DNA from: Calonectria ilicicola
Taxonomy: Eukaryota > Ascomycota > Sordariomycetes > Hypocreales > Nectriaceae
Direction of reading: 5' to 3'
DNA: 64,000 bases
Assembly: GCA_020809705.1 (NCBI GenBank)
Contig: CP085830.1
Coordinates: 1,612,001 to 1,676,000, forward strand
This document shows, piece after piece, positions 1-12,304 of the stretch. The notes under the pieces are model-generated. The model did not search any database, was not told the DNA's origin, and was given only the letters and a program-made list of their open reading frames with translations. Every line of letters begins with the position of its first letter. Positions within the stretch are counted from its first letter, which is position 1. The position numbers and the translations under genes are program-made.

Positions 1-1255
1 AGAGGCGAAGTCCTTCAGCGCGACGCATGTCATGAAAGAAAAGCTGTGATACCAGAATTGACGAGGTGGAGAAAATAATTAAGAGGGGTTATAGCTTGGC
101 TGGAGGATGGAAATGTCGATGCGGAAGGTCGAAGAGGTTTTGTTTCAAGGATCGTTACTTTGGAGCTGAGTCCATTCGGCTCATGTCAATCGCTGGTAGC
201 AGTCTCGTGAGGCCAAGACCAATGCATCACTACCATTCGCTATGCCCATAAGCACCCCATTTTTGTCGAATTTAATTGATGCAATGACGAGTTAATTTGA
301 TCGCCGTTTCGAAACATTTCTTTAATTAGTCCTACGTCGCACCGGCCGTTTGGGACCGCTCCCCACCCATCTACATCATCGCGACATTTCTTTGTTCTCA
401 AATCGACCACGTGCGCAGATCTCCTCGCATTAGGGCTATATCGAAGGGAGAATTTTATTTCTTTGTCCAATTGACCAGCGCTGTGTAGAAAAGGGCCCCT
501 GTCTGACCTTTCGTGTCGTTGCTTGTTCTTTTGGCTTGATTGCGACGAGTCTTCTATTTTTGTGTCCCAAGGCAATGCCAAATTCGCACAATCATGAACA
601 TTATTAGACTGTTGTTTGGCCTTAATAAATTCAGAGGGAGAAGGTTCTTTTTGATGGTTGCATACTCTGGCACGGACGTTTCTTTGTTCAGTCCATCACT
701 GTCCGGCTTCCTTTTTGTGTAGCTATCAACAAACTGACAACGACTCCCTTCAGTGATTCATGAACGCATGAAATATGCAGTGATAAACATGGGGAAAGTT
801 TTCATGATAAATCCTTTTATGCAGGTGCGCAATGATTGCCATCGGAGGTTGTTTGGCAGTTTGGGTGTAATGTTTGCCTTCTCAGGGTGCAATTGCTAAC
901 CGCTGTATGACATGGAGCATCTGCTGCTTGCTTCTTCAAACCAGGCGATCCTTTGTTTACGGATAGCCACCGGTTGGAATGCACTAATACTACTGCACGT
1001 GGACAATGGATTGAGCGTGGATTGACGGCTGTGACGAAGAGTGTACTGGTCTTTGACTGTTTGTTCGTCAAAGACGAAGCATTTAACCAGGACGCACCCC
1101 TAAAAATCCCTTGGATGCCACTTTCTTGTTTAATTTTTTTCTTGATTGCTTCAAACCATTACACTCCATATCTATCCTGACTTTGTTCATTTTTGCTTTT
1201 CGACGCCGTATTGGTTGTTGGCTCAAACCCTTGCGCTGTGACTTTGCACATCGTG
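1..1255. other. Upstream intergenic region
   Basis: No convincing gene. Several 60-110-codon open frames exist on both strands, but they overlap one another, lack splice signals and resemble no known family. The segment includes pyrimidine-rich stretches just before the first gene, which probably form its promoter and 5' leader. Confidence 0.5.
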
Positions 1256-4200
1256 ATGCCCACAGACGCTGACGCAGACATGGGCAATGCGATGACTGCC
1301 CAAGAGTCTGATGAGGCTTCCTCCGAGTATATCCCACAAGATGTTGTCGAAGCGCGTTTTAACCCACAAATTTCGCCAAATGATAATGCGTGGTTGCGCA
1401 CTCACAAGATGTTCACAGAGTTGCTCAAGACGTCCAAAAAGACAATCGACCGTATTCTCAAGGAAAATTTCAGCCGCCACGATGCAATCATGTTTTCTCC
1501 TTCTGGTAGCCCCGACATAGCGAAACTTCAAGACTTGAGGACTCGAAGATACCAGGCGCTGGTCCAATCACAGTTCAAGGGAGTGGACGATTCGCTTGCA
1601 TCAAAGTTGACCATGATGTATTTCGGAAAACCCGTCCCTCCGATTAGTAGCACACTCGACGAACTGGCCTTAGTGTGGGATAGTCGTGCTCCTGTCGGTC
1701 CTCTCTATGAGGTCGAGCCACCTCTGCATTTTCTCACAGCACATCAACACCGAAACTGGGGCAAAGACGAGCTTCGACGTAAGTTTTCTTCTCTTTTTGT
1801 GTCCGCAAGTACAAAAATGACTGACATTCTTTAGAAAAAGAAGCCCCTATTCTTCCAATTCCCCTTGACATGGACGGCGGAGCTACGACGCACCTCAGTC
1901 TTAGAGGAGGAGCCGCTCCCCAAGACGAAGAACTCTCAACAATCCCAGACCATTTTGCGGAAGGCGACAGAAGGCTAACACCGAAGGACGACTGGGTTTA
2001 TCTGTACGGGTTTCGTGGTTGTGTTCCGTTTGTAACCACCAGCTTTTCGTCGTACCGCAGTGCTGTGGAGAAGTTGCTCTCGCTTCCACCTGATAAATCT
2101 GACCAAGTCTCGAATTTTTCCTTGTTCTTGCTCCACACTGAAGAGGCAAACGGAGATACCGTTACGGAAGATTTCGCAGAATTTTCCAGTATAAGTGCCT
2201 CAGCGCAATATCTTCAGTCTTACTTTTCTGAGACCCCAGATCACCAGGATCGTGGAGACTTCTTCATCAAGTTAGAAGGCGAGCCAAACCCTGCATGTCG
2301 AGAGCCTTCATCAAAACAGCTCCAAACAGATGTCGCTAAAATTGGATATTCCGTGTTCGACACCTTTGAGGATCCGGAGCAAACAATTGTGCGGTATGCT
2401 TACCTTCCTTTTCCCAAGGTCAAGGGGTCTGCTGCTTTCAACGTCCAAGAGTTTGCCGCGAACCAGTGCATCCCACACCTCCAGAATGCCATCGATGTTC
2501 TAATTGGCAAATCTAAAGAAAGATTTCATAACGCAGTGTTAAGTCTGTACGATAACAATGACCCCAATGGCAGGTTTGGCCTGAATGTCGCGGCTGGATC
2601 CTTGGGTGGCAGCGGTACACATACTGATGTGTGGAACCAGCTTCACCCTTTAAACAACCCAAACGCTCGTTGGATGCTAAAGATATCTCACGTGGCCGAT
2701 GACGAAATTGCCATCGCGATCAACAATTACTACCGAGCTCGACTTCCCACCTTTACTCTAGCCGATGGCGGAAACGTGCCGGCGGCCGTTCGTCGATTGA
2801 TAAAACAAGTCTGGACGCCCAGTGCGATCGAAAAGATGAAGACGATTAAACTGCACGCTGGCACCACATCTCTGGGGACATTTTCTCATCATGCCGAAGT
2901 TCTTAAGATTGAGCTTGACCAAACACATGGCGAAGAAAAGTTGAAGGAGCTAGATGACGGCCTAAATCGGCTCATTTCCGTTCGACCAAAACATTGGCTC
3001 ATGGTTTCTACTGTGTGGAAGGAGGGGGAATCTAGGATTTTCCTAAGCTGGGTTGGAAGTGATGCAAAGAGTGTCGAATTGCCAGGGCTGGGATCGAAAC
3101 TCGCAGCATTCAAGGCTGCAGTGGCAAGCCTCTGTGAACAGAACACCGGACAGCCCTATAACCCCGACGAGGACGCGATTTTTGTGCGATCTATTTCGGA
3201 CCATTGTTCTGATACTTCGCCAGTATTAGACACACCCTCGTTTTTGATCGATTCCACGACAAACGAACAAGACTGGTTTAGAATTCGCTCATACATCACC
3301 TCCTGTAGTGTTCAGGTTACAGTTATGCCGAACAAATTGAAACCAGACTGGGATTCGAGTATTCCCAAGAGCATGGTATGGGGAATAAGAGCAGGTAAGA
3401 AGAGCCTTCCTATTCCAAAATTAGAGAATTGTACAACTGACACCTTCACAGATATCAAACCACCATCTGAAAGAGAGCTGGAAGCCGGTGAATTGCTCAA
3501 AGGATTATACGATTCTGACAACCAGAGCTCAGGCCCCCAGCGGATGTCAAATCCATCATCTTCCCAAAATAGGGGTTCCATTAGGATCTGGGAAGACAAC
3601 TCCGAAGAGAATGATAGACGAGAGAGGGTCACTGCAGCACCTGAGAAATCAGCCTCTGACCACCCTAACCGTCCTCCGGTCACCGAGAATGACCGAGCTC
3701 GGTCATGGCACCACCAACCAAGCATCTTTGACCAACCTGAGCCTCGAATACCTATCAATGCACCACCTTCCGAGCATATAATTCGAACTACCAGTCACGT
3801 TCCGATGGTTAGCCAGGCCATGTTCACACCCACAGAACATGTCAGAACGGAATCGGCGGTCTGGAACCTTCGTAATCTAATCACAACACGATCATGGAAG
3901 TGTGCTCACATCGACTGCCAATTCTCATGCCATTTGAGTGACGTCAAAACAATTCAGGAGCACCTGGAGCAACAACATGGTCCGCCGTCTAAGTGCATGT
4001 GGTGCAACACACTGCTCTATGAGCATTGGAGCGAAGAACAGCGAGTGGGACATCTCCGGAGAGAACACATGGATAAGTTAATAGAAGCTGTTGGACGTGA
4101 CGAAATACACATCCGTGAGGCGGTTGATCCGCTACCGCAAAGTCAGACAAAACCGGGTCGATCAGATCAGAACTTGGATCGGCAGGCCGGTCAAGGCTTA

Positions 4201-6322
4201 GCACCCTTAGCACGACATCGTCCTCCACGTACCATAGAGTATCCTCTGTCCAATTGGTACGATTTCCCCGGACCCCAGCCGTCTGATGACCCGTGTCAAG
4301 CGTGTCCCTTGTCAGATTGCCTCGACAGGGATGTGAGCCATCTTGACTCTCGTCAGATCTACGAGCACTTCCAGGCTCATGATCCTGACAGTGAGTTGAT
4401 GATGTGCCCCTTTTGTGACCTTGAGTTATTCACCTGGGTGTCGCGAGGTGGTGAGGAGGAAAAAGAGCAGCGGCCTGAATACGAAATTATTAAGCACCTA
4501 GACTGCCATGTGTATTGTCTCTGGGAGCCCTTGGAACCCGAAGAAAAGACTGGCAATTTGGGAACAAGAGCCATCATCTCGCCAAAAGCACCCGTTACTA
4601 CTGAAGAGGGCAAGAGGTGCCCTCTGTTCGCCAATTGCGGTGCTATTGTTCAACACATGACTGACGAGCAGTTGGTTCAACACTTGCGTGACTCTCACAA
4701 ACAGGAGCTGGGTGTTTCTCCATCTGCTCGCGCAGAAGGCAGCCAAGGACAGAAAAAGGCACAAGTGTCTGAATCGAGGCCCAGAGTTCCCCTAACTCAG
4801 CTTCCTGCGATGCCAAGTATTGAAGTTGACCCCCCTCGTACTGGAGCTGGTGTATCTGGGGTCATATCACGATATGATGACTGGCTTTCGAACAACTCCT
4901 CTGATATGTCACCATCTATTCGCTTAAGCAGCCGACTTAAAACTCGGAAACGAAATGTTGCAGAAATCCCCAGGTCTGAACAGCCGAACAATCAGGCCTC
5001 TGTCTCCAGAACGGCGAACGCAACTTCAGAGGCCGCCCGGAATAAAACGACACGGCACTCGAGTGCCAAGAGACGTAAGCTCACCCCTAAAGAGCCTGAA
5101 CATGATTCGCCCTCTCGTGGCAGGAGCAGTGCACGATCCAGGGATAATGGAGAAGCATCGCGACAGAGGTCTCCTTCTCCAGATTGGAATGACATCCTGG
5201 GTCCAGAAGATCCATATTTTGTCCCTTCCGAGGACATGTACTGCTCCAGGTGTCTAAGAAAAGCCCCGAAGCTACATGACCAGAGTCCTGGGCGTTCTCT
5301 TATGGGACGAGATTCTGAAATGAAGGCAAGTAATACACGCATAAATTGATGATACCCGTACTAATACCTGGCAGCTTCATACCGCACCCGATCGCTGTTG
5401 CAAGATTCGAAATGGTGTCGGGATGGCACGAGACTTGCCTAATCGCAGTGGCTGGATATATGCCAAGACGCTGCGACAGCAGAGACTTGGATCCATCAAG
5501 GAAAAGTTCCTGAAAAAGTATCCACGATATGCACAGACCTTGTATCCCACGAAACCGACAGACCACAATACGAGTCTCTGGCGATCTGATCCTAACAATG
5601 AGGACAACAAGGCCTGGTGGGATATTCCCTGGCCGCCTTTTGAGGGAGACCAGCCATTCCCTGGTAGCTGGGAGTACCCTGGTGATCCAGAATTCGATTA
5701 TGGTAAACGAAAGCGAGAACCAAAGCCTACTCGGGGGCCTCAGGACTCACTGTATCGGTACATGAGTGATAACGACTCGGATGATGCATTAGAACCAGAC
5801 GTCGATGACACGCAGCAGTTCATAGAAAAAACTGGTAATGAAACCCTAACGGTTGGCAAAGCCAAAGCACCCGGCAAAAAGCGAAAGGCAGTCTCGGACG
5901 CCCCCGAGGACGCCGGTGCAGAAGATGCACAGCCTAAAGCCAGACCGTCCAAAAAGCTAAAGGCTACAAAGGGTGAGTTAAATTTAAAATACGTTCCAAG
6001 TAATAGTCTAACGAGATTCGCAGGCGCTGCTCAAAAGAAAGAAACCAAGAAGCCTCAGAAAGAGCCGACTCGGCCGACTCGAGCAACAACTAAAATTAAA
6101 ACCGCCGCAGAGACTGATGTTTTGAAAGAGAAGGAGGAGGAAAATATACCGGAGCCCGACCAAACTAAAGCGCCCGCAAAGCCGAAGCCGAAGACCACAA
6201 AACCAACCAGAAAACCCAGAGCCGCAACATCTGCCCCACCAACTCGGGCTTCGAGTAGAAGCGCTGTGGTCAAGCAACGAGCGGCTAGGGAGGGTAAGGA
6301 AGCGAGTGCTTTGAGAAAGTAG
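1256..6322 (+). CDS. Large multi-zinc-finger nuclear protein, unknown function
   Basis: Spliced model of about 1636 aa with exons 1256-1778, 1835-5325, 5375-5972 and 6024-6322. Introns 1 and 3 are canonical GT-AG. Intron 2 keeps the frame only if read as GC-AG (donor GCAAGT), because the alternative GT donor runs into a stop. The N-terminal half (about residues 190-600) is globular and unrecognised. From about residue 860 there are several irregular Cys/His clusters, for example CAHIDCQFSC followed by HLEQQH, CQACPLSDC, CPFCDLELF and CPLFANCG with HLRDSH. A CxxC near residue 1309 (YCSRC) is completed by a CC pair just across the GC-AG intron. The tail is rich in Lys, Arg, Pro and Thr, as in DNA- or RNA-binding nuclear proteins. 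The start at 1256 is chosen because the longer frame has a hydrophobic, 5'-UTR-like leader. The third intron is 51 nt and in frame, so retention would add 17 residues. Function is not assigned. Confidence 0.75.
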
Positions 6323-7783
6323 ATTGATTGAGTGGAGTGAATTAACAGGATAAGATCGAATACATTTATTAGTTCTGCGTTGTTTCTGAGATATGTGATT
6401 ACTGTTGTTATTTTTTGTTGCTGGCATGATTAGATTACCAAAAACAATTGTTAAAATAGCAACTCTATTGGCTAACGATATGATAGCAGCGGACGAGTTT
6501 GTCGAGTATCGAATTTTCTGCTTTCCTGTTTCTTAATTGAGGATAGGCGGGCTTAACTTTCGCATCACAACTCTTCTTGCCATTAATTATCAAATTTCAG
6601 GAGTTCCTTTTGCTTTGTTAGACCTTTTCCTGAGTGCGATGGTGAATGGTCCGTGCGTACGTTGTGACCCACATGGACTGGCCTGTGGAGGCTAAAATTG
6701 CAGTGCAGCGGGAAAGAGCGACTGGTGCATTCGGATTTGCCTGTGGGTCTTGACCCCCACGTCAGACCTATGAAATGCACTTTCTACAGCCAACAGTCAG
6801 CTAGTGGCTTAATCAAGCAGCTTTTAAACAGATCGATCGTTCATCAGGCACAGCCAAGTGGTCCGAACAAGGGTATCAGGGCCCACGAGGAAATCCGAAT
6901 TTCCTGAGTCGTTATGGTATACATAAACCTACCAGAAAATGGGAATCACTAATAGCATACTAGTGCCCACTGCACATTACTCACACCTATTAACACTTTC
7001 CAAAGCTTGTCCAAAAATTGATATGTTGGTTTAGGGTTAGGGTTAGGGTTGTATAGTCCCCCGTAGCTTTCAGTGGCATTAGTGAGCTTTGCAACATTCA
7101 TTTTACTAAATGCCATCCATCGCAGGGGACCTTAGGGTCCAAAACCAAGTTCTCTACGGTAGTGTTGGTTGAGGAGAGGGATCTCGGAATAAAAATGTGG
7201 GTTGCGCCACAGCCAGCCACAAGCTCGTTGTTGATCAAGGGCTTGATGCGCATAGTTTTTATGAGAAAGTTTTTATTGAAATGCTCTTGAATACATGGGA
7301 GTTACAGCTTGAATTAGATAGAGAAAAATATGGATCCTGGAGAAGCAGTATTTTTAGTTCAAAATAGTCTGAAGCAAACATCAGACATGGCGCAGCTTAA
7401 GCTCGACCACAGGTCTCATCCCACAGAGTATTTGTGTTGTCCTCACCAATCATGATAACAAGAGACAGTAGGGTATCCAACCAGTGAATTGGGCAAAATT
7501 CCATGGAAATTATTGATCAATTTAATTGCTCATTAAGCTCAATTACATTTTCGTGGGACTCGGCGAGGATTTGGGCTAACCCCCCCGCGTCTTGGTTCGG
7601 GATCCGCGCGTTCCTGACAACGGAGCCCGAGTTTTCCGTCTTCGCTAGCAGACTGCCAGATTGATGAATAGCGTCAGTCATCTTGCGGAAGGCTGGGAAT
7701 AATGGATCCAATTCATGCAAAATTTTGTGGGGACACCAATGTGCGATTTCTCTGCTCGATCTCTCTGTGTTTCCCCATAATCA
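6323..7783. other. Intergenic region without recognised gene
   Basis: About 1.46 kb with only short overlapping open frames. It contains the telomere-type repeat listed at 7031. I see no gene. Confidence 0.5.
7031..7050 (+). repeat. Interstitial telomere-type repeat, (TTAGGG)3 plus TT
   Basis: Three perfect TTAGGG units followed by TT. This is the telomere unit of most filamentous fungi. A tract of the opposite orientation lies at 34969-34987. It could be a telomerase scar of break repair or a binding site for a Tbf1/Myb-type protein. Confidence 0.85.
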
Positions 7784-8215
7784 TCACTTGGTGACAACTT
7801 TTTCAACGGAATCCATTGCATTCTTATACATCTCCGTCAATGTCATTTCAAGCTGTGGCTTGTATTCGGGATGGACCCATTCGGTTGTGCCTGACCACGT
7901 GAATTGTGTCTGCTCCTTGGCTAGCTGCTTCAGCTTAAGGGTTCCCCGAGACCCTTTTGACTTTTCGTCGTCGATAAGAATTCGGTAGGAAAGCGTGTAG
8001 GCGGCTGGATCAACCATTTCTAGTCGCTCTGACACGCTGAAATGCGCAGGGGTAAAAGTCAGAGTCCGAATCGACCCGACCCCATGGCCTTGAACGCTGG
8101 ATTTTGTGACACCGGGAAACCATAATTTTTCGGATCCCCAAGCAGAGATGATGGCCCAGACCTCGCCAATTGGGGCGTTGATCGTCTTGGTTGCTGTTTT
8201 GATGTGGACACTCAT
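7784..8215 (-). CDS. SRPBCC / polyketide-cyclase-like small protein
   Basis: Intron-less frame of 143 aa, the usual length for the START-like SRPBCC fold (Polyketide_cyc2/Bet v 1 type). The opening, with an amphipathic strand followed by INAPIGEVWAIIS, is typical of the first strand and helix. A long C-terminal helix (TLTEMYKNAMDSVEKV) would close the cavity. Such proteins bind hydrophobic ligands; a few cyclise polyketides, but most fungal members have no known role. It lies 9 kb from the NRPS-PKS gene, so a link is only conjecture. The start ATG at 8215 gives the full N-terminal strand. Confidence 0.75.
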   Translation of the reverse strand: MSVHIKTATKTINAPIGEVWAIISAWGSEKLWFPGVTKSSVQGHGVGSIRTLTFTPAHFSVSERLEMVDPAAYTLSYRILIDDEKSKGSRGTLKLKQLAKEQTQFTWSGTTEWVHPEYKPQLEMTLTEMYKNAMDSVEKVVTK

Positions 8216-9092
8216 GATGACGACGGTTCTGTAACTGACTCAGTCAAGTGCTAAAGGCGTACACCTGCAAGTATAAATACCAGAGTAAAATAATAATTCG
8301 ATCTTTAATAGATGTGCCTCGAGTGTGTTGGCAATTGAAATAATGCCAAATCCTGGGGGATGGACTTCGGACTTAAATACGTATTCTAGTGTGGGGAACG
8401 CGAAGGATTGTGCTCGGTTCTGCCTGTGTGACACGTCCATCTTGCTTAATTTAAGGTTTAGGCCATGCGTCGCAGGCATCCTAAGATCTATCTATAATTG
8501 GTGCTTCTATGATCAGATTGAGATGTGTATAAGAAGAACATAGCCAGCCTACCGACCAAATATTTGGAAACCACGCCATGCTTCAGGCCAAATCCCGTTC
8601 ATTTAAGCGAGTTCTTTCAAGGAGGCAGGTTCAATAGCATATTAACTATATAGAGTCGCCGTTGGCTTCTGTCTTGAGCTCGGTCTCGGCCTTGGCCTCG
8701 GCGCCGGACATATAATTTTGTCCGACTAGTGTCATCATCAAAAACCAATTAAGCGCCAGAATAAGACTAAAACCGGCAAATTTGACGACACCTGAGGCTA
8801 ATCTCTATTAAAACTTCTCCATTGTAAGATTGATAATTGTAAGAAGAGCAATTCCTTTCATAATTCTGCTAACTTCAAGATGGGTTGCTGTTTTTCTGGT
8901 GAAAAAGAGGCAAGGTTTTGTAACTAGTAGGATCACTTAGTGGATGGGAAACGTAAATTTTGCATGATTTGCTTTATCAACCTAGCTATGAGGTTACTTT
9001 CTTGATATTTTATGATTTAAATCCACCCTTTTCGTGATTCTCGTTGCTTGGTTCCGAGTATCAAAATTCCGAAATCAAAACCAGGTGGCCCT
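8216..9092. other. Intergenic region; possible stray terminal exon
   Basis: No complete gene seen. On the minus strand, about 8653-8800, there is an exon-like open stretch encoding a hydrophobic segment followed by a charged Ala/Glu/Lys tail and a stop. No convincing upstream exon or start connects to it. Confidence 0.35.
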
Positions 9093-9800
9093 TCATTCTT
9101 TCCATTCAGTCCTACCATATTTGACAATATCGGCCTGTTCCAAAACCCAATACTTTTCTGGAGCTTCCCCCTTCTCAGCTAATATGGCCGCATGTACCGC
9201 CGCTCTTGCTATGATAACTGCGTCTTGACCGATAGCGTCTCTGGTACCCTGGCCGAACACAGACCCGATACCGTTTACCAAAGGGTTCAAAATCGACCCA
9301 CCGAGCTTTTCCTTTCCTTTCTCACGATCGCCCATGATCAAGCCAGGGCGGAGAATTATCGCGTGGTCGAATCCTATTTCTTTTATGGCATCTTCGACGC
9401 CGATTTTCATGCGAGCATAGGGAAACCGCGAACTCAGCATACCACGCATGCCACCACTACTGATGAACACAAAGGTGCTAATCCCGGCAGCCTTGGCAGC
9501 TTTGGCCAATTCAATATTGAGATCATGGTCAATCTTCCACTGGTTCTTAATACCGCCAGCTTCAGCGCGACTTGTGCCCAAGGCGGAGAAGACTGTCGTA
9601 GGCAGTGGCGAAATGGAACTCAATTTAGTGGCCCAAGAGGTTGTATCAGGCTCGATGATGGCAGAGAGTTTGGGGCCAGAATCCTTGGGCTGTCGTCGAG
9701 AGATGGTCTGAATAGCGGTGGAAGAATCAGAGGAGAGGAGAACAGACAAGATGTTACTCCCAACAAGGCCTGTCGAGCCGAAGAGAGTCGCGGTACTCAT
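9093..9800 (-). CDS. fmp52: FMP52-like mitochondrial outer-membrane NAD(P)-binding protein
   Basis: 235 aa from the ATG at 9800; an upstream in-frame ATG at 9818 would add six residues. The N terminus carries the Rossmann motif GSTGLVG after a short hydrophobic strand. A YARMK (YxxxK-type) motif and an atypical-SDR core follow. Length and organisation match the FMP52 family, extended-SDR-like proteins found on mitochondria in yeast, whose reaction is not established. Human TIP30/HTATIP2 is a distant relative. It appears intact and is a conserved housekeeping-type gene rather than part of a specialised cluster. Confidence 0.8.
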   Translation of the reverse strand: MSTATLFGSTGLVGSNILSVLLSSDSSTAIQTISRRQPKDSGPKLSAIIEPDTTSWATKLSSISPLPTTVFSALGTSRAEAGGIKNQWKIDHDLNIELAKAAKAAGISTFVFISSGGMRGMLSSRFPYARMKIGVEDAIKEIGFDHAIILRPGLIMGDREKGKEKLGGSILNPLVNGIGSVFGQGTRDAIGQDAVIIARAAVHAAILAEKGEAPEKYWVLEQADIVKYGRTEWKE

Positions 9801-10872
9801 GATGGTGTCTCTCTTCAATGAATTTTGAAGTAACTTTGCTCTTCGTGATGGCCAAACCAGGCCAGGTGCAGAACTTCAAGTCGTCAATATCGTGATATTT
9901 CTGATCCAGCGACTAAAGAATCAACCAGGGCTCACTCGCTGTTTGTTCTGTGTGGTATGCGAAGAATCCCTAACAATCGGGATGACCTTCTTCAGAAGCA
10001 AGATTTGGGTTCTTTGGACAAGTGGGGGGCTCAAACCTTAGCTCGGTAGATCGAGAGGGGAAGGGTGCGCGTGACTGATGTGTTTGGTAGCCACGCTGCC
10101 CAGTGGAGATAAGGCATGAGCATAGCCAACCGATTTGCTGCACCGAAAATCTATGTCTCAGGTACATAAATTAGTCCCTAAATTGAAGAGATACAGAGTA
10201 GATATACAATGCCAAGACAAAACCCAAGCACGAAAGAATGCCTGGTATTTTGGAGTGCGATGATGTGGCACGGCTCCTCTATGCATTGGCAAGCAGAACT
10301 AATGAATTAACTTTTAGGGTATGCCAGAGTGTTTGTAGGTCATTGAATGCGGGCGCGAGCTCGAGTCGCATCAAGGAACACCATTTGATGCAATCAGATA
10401 AGGCTAGGAATAATGCTGTCTACTTTGCAGTTTACTAATGAGTAGCGTCATGTATCCTTTTGTGGTGTAAAAAGTCCAAATGTATCCAATCTTCGTTCAT
10501 TCGTCTCCATCAACTACTAGAAAGCTATTTTAATCGGGATTTGATTTCCATCAAAACGCTCTTAATATGATGACTCTATTTTGGGAATTTGATGACTAAG
10601 CACGATTCCATTGGTCACAAGCTCACAACAAAAATGCTTACCTCCCCCTCTCATTTCTTACTCAGAGACGTCAGCAAATGTTCTCAACCGAGGAATTAAT
10701 AAAGAGCGACCAATTTAGGGTTGATTGAAAATAACTCTCCCTCTTAATATACCGAAATCGCCTATACGCGGAGCACACGCCGGGTTACCATCCTCAGCGC
10801 CCAGCTTCTCACTAGAACAAGACTTCAACCTTGATCTACCAAGTCTTTCAGCTTGCGCCGTTCTTGCCCACG
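9801..10872. other. Intergenic region between divergent genes
   Basis: Shared upstream region of the minus-strand fmp52-like gene and the plus-strand small protein at 10873. Only short unsupported open frames are present. Confidence 0.5.
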
Positions 10873-11217
10873 ATGACCGAACAATCGAGTAATGAAAAAA
10901 AGACACAAATTCCTGATTCGGGCAAGGACTCCCCATTTCAAGATCTCAAAGACTTTTCGGCAACGTTCAAGATTCCAAAGTTCCCTGCACAGAGCGACAA
11001 GGCCAAGACGACTAGAGATGCTCCTTCATATCCGAGCAGGGATGAACTCGTCTACCTAGCATCATCAAAAGAGCTCAAAGAATTTGCAGCGAACTTCAAA
11101 CTACCAAAAAAGAACCTAGCCGATCCTGAGGCGGCAAAGAGCACGGGATCTCAGGCTGAAACAGGCTCAAACAAGACCGAAACACCTAGCACTGACTCGA
11201 ACGAAGGAAAGGCATGA
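10873..11217 (+). CDS. Small hydrophilic protein with an internal duplication
   Basis: 114 aa from the ATG at 10873 (MTEQSS...); an in-frame ATG at 10831 would add 14 residues of less hydrophilic leader. No known family recognised. Two related motifs are visible: DLKDFSATFKIPKFP at about residues 22-36 and ELKEFAANFKLPKKN at about residues 63-77. The shared pattern is (D/E)LK(D/E)F(S/A)AxFK(I/L)PK. The rest is rich in Lys, Ser, Thr, Glu and Ala and probably disordered, with no signal peptide or membrane segment. Repeated short amphipathic modules in a disordered chain suggest two copies of a binding motif, but the partner is unknown. It is intron-less and appears intact. Confidence 0.6.
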   Translation: MTEQSSNEKKTQIPDSGKDSPFQDLKDFSATFKIPKFPAQSDKAKTTRDAPSYPSRDELVYLASSKELKEFAANFKLPKKNLADPEAAKSTGSQAETGSNKTETPSTDSNEGKA

Positions 11218-12304
11218 GAAAAAAGGGAATAGAGAGATGTACATAGGCTTAAAGATGGACGTTTAATCTTAGCACCATGATACAAATGAATACGACAACT
11301 TTCGTGACTGACGGGACTACAGCCCTTGAAGGTTCCAAAGTCCTCCCAGTGTTGAATTGCGTCCTGTTAACTACCTTTAATCACAATCTCCTTTACCGCT
11401 GACTAGAGCAGAAAATCTACAACAAAAACCTGCGAAAATCCGATCTGCAAGTGCTGTAGGACAAAATGAGGAAGTGTCTGAGTCTTGGAAGGACCAAGAG
11501 CGCGGTCTGTAGGTTATTTCGCATTTTCTGATGAACCTGGGTCGCCTGAATAATATGGTGAAACGAGCCGGATGGGATAAAAGGTTTCTTGGCAAATTAA
11601 TAGAGTATATGCGAGTGATGCATGGTGAATGATATGCCAAGTAAATGGCTCATATATATTTACCTCACTATGCTCTACTCTACCTCCAAAAACATATTAA
11701 CCCATGTTCGCCAAACCAAATATTCGATGAATCTTTCCTCATCAAACCGAGACTTCCTTTGATTACACAGGACTGCTGCAGCGGAAGAATCGGGCCATGA
11801 TCTCAGTTGCCAAGCTCAAGGCACCATGCAGAAAGAGATGATGCAGTATTATCACGTCTCAGAATCATCTGATGTATGCAGCCGTGGATCCCGGCACGTC
11901 CCATTAGGGGAGCAATTGGGTATGCGGGCAAGGTTACCGAAGAAGCTTAAACAGTGGGCTCTTTCATCCACCCCAAGAAATGGCTTCATCCGCTACAGAG
12001 CCCTGTCGAATCCCTCACAGCAGAGATATTGGGGCTCCACATTCGATTTAGCATTTGTTATATCGAGAATGCGGAGGGTAAATGAGAATCAGGCAACGGC
12101 TCCGCGCCTCCGATTCACTAATTTGACCAAGATGGGATCACGGAACCGCATCGGGTTTGCGGAACAATATCTTTGCAGGATATCGGGAAGGTAGGTGGGT
12201 ATATTACTTGGCTGACTTTCCACTACCGCTTGACTAGCATTACCGTGTCAATCAACCAGCTCTGTCATTTCTGTGTCCAGTCTTTTTTCAGACATACCGC
12301 TAAT
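11218..12304. other. Intergenic region upstream of the FMN oxidase
   Basis: Open frames up to about 120 codons (for example 11826-12194) occur but have no family resemblance. The stretch before 12305 is pyrimidine-rich and likely promoter and leader. Confidence 0.45.

Noticed and set aside
8884..8932. Plus-strand MGCCFSGEKEAR micro-frame with a myristoylation-like start
   Set aside because: Ends after 15 codons, and no downstream exon with compatible splice sites was found.
11826..12194. 122-codon plus-strand frame upstream of the FMN oxidase
   Set aside because: No family resemblance and a composition unlike neighbouring exons. The signal-peptide start at 12305 explains the real gene.
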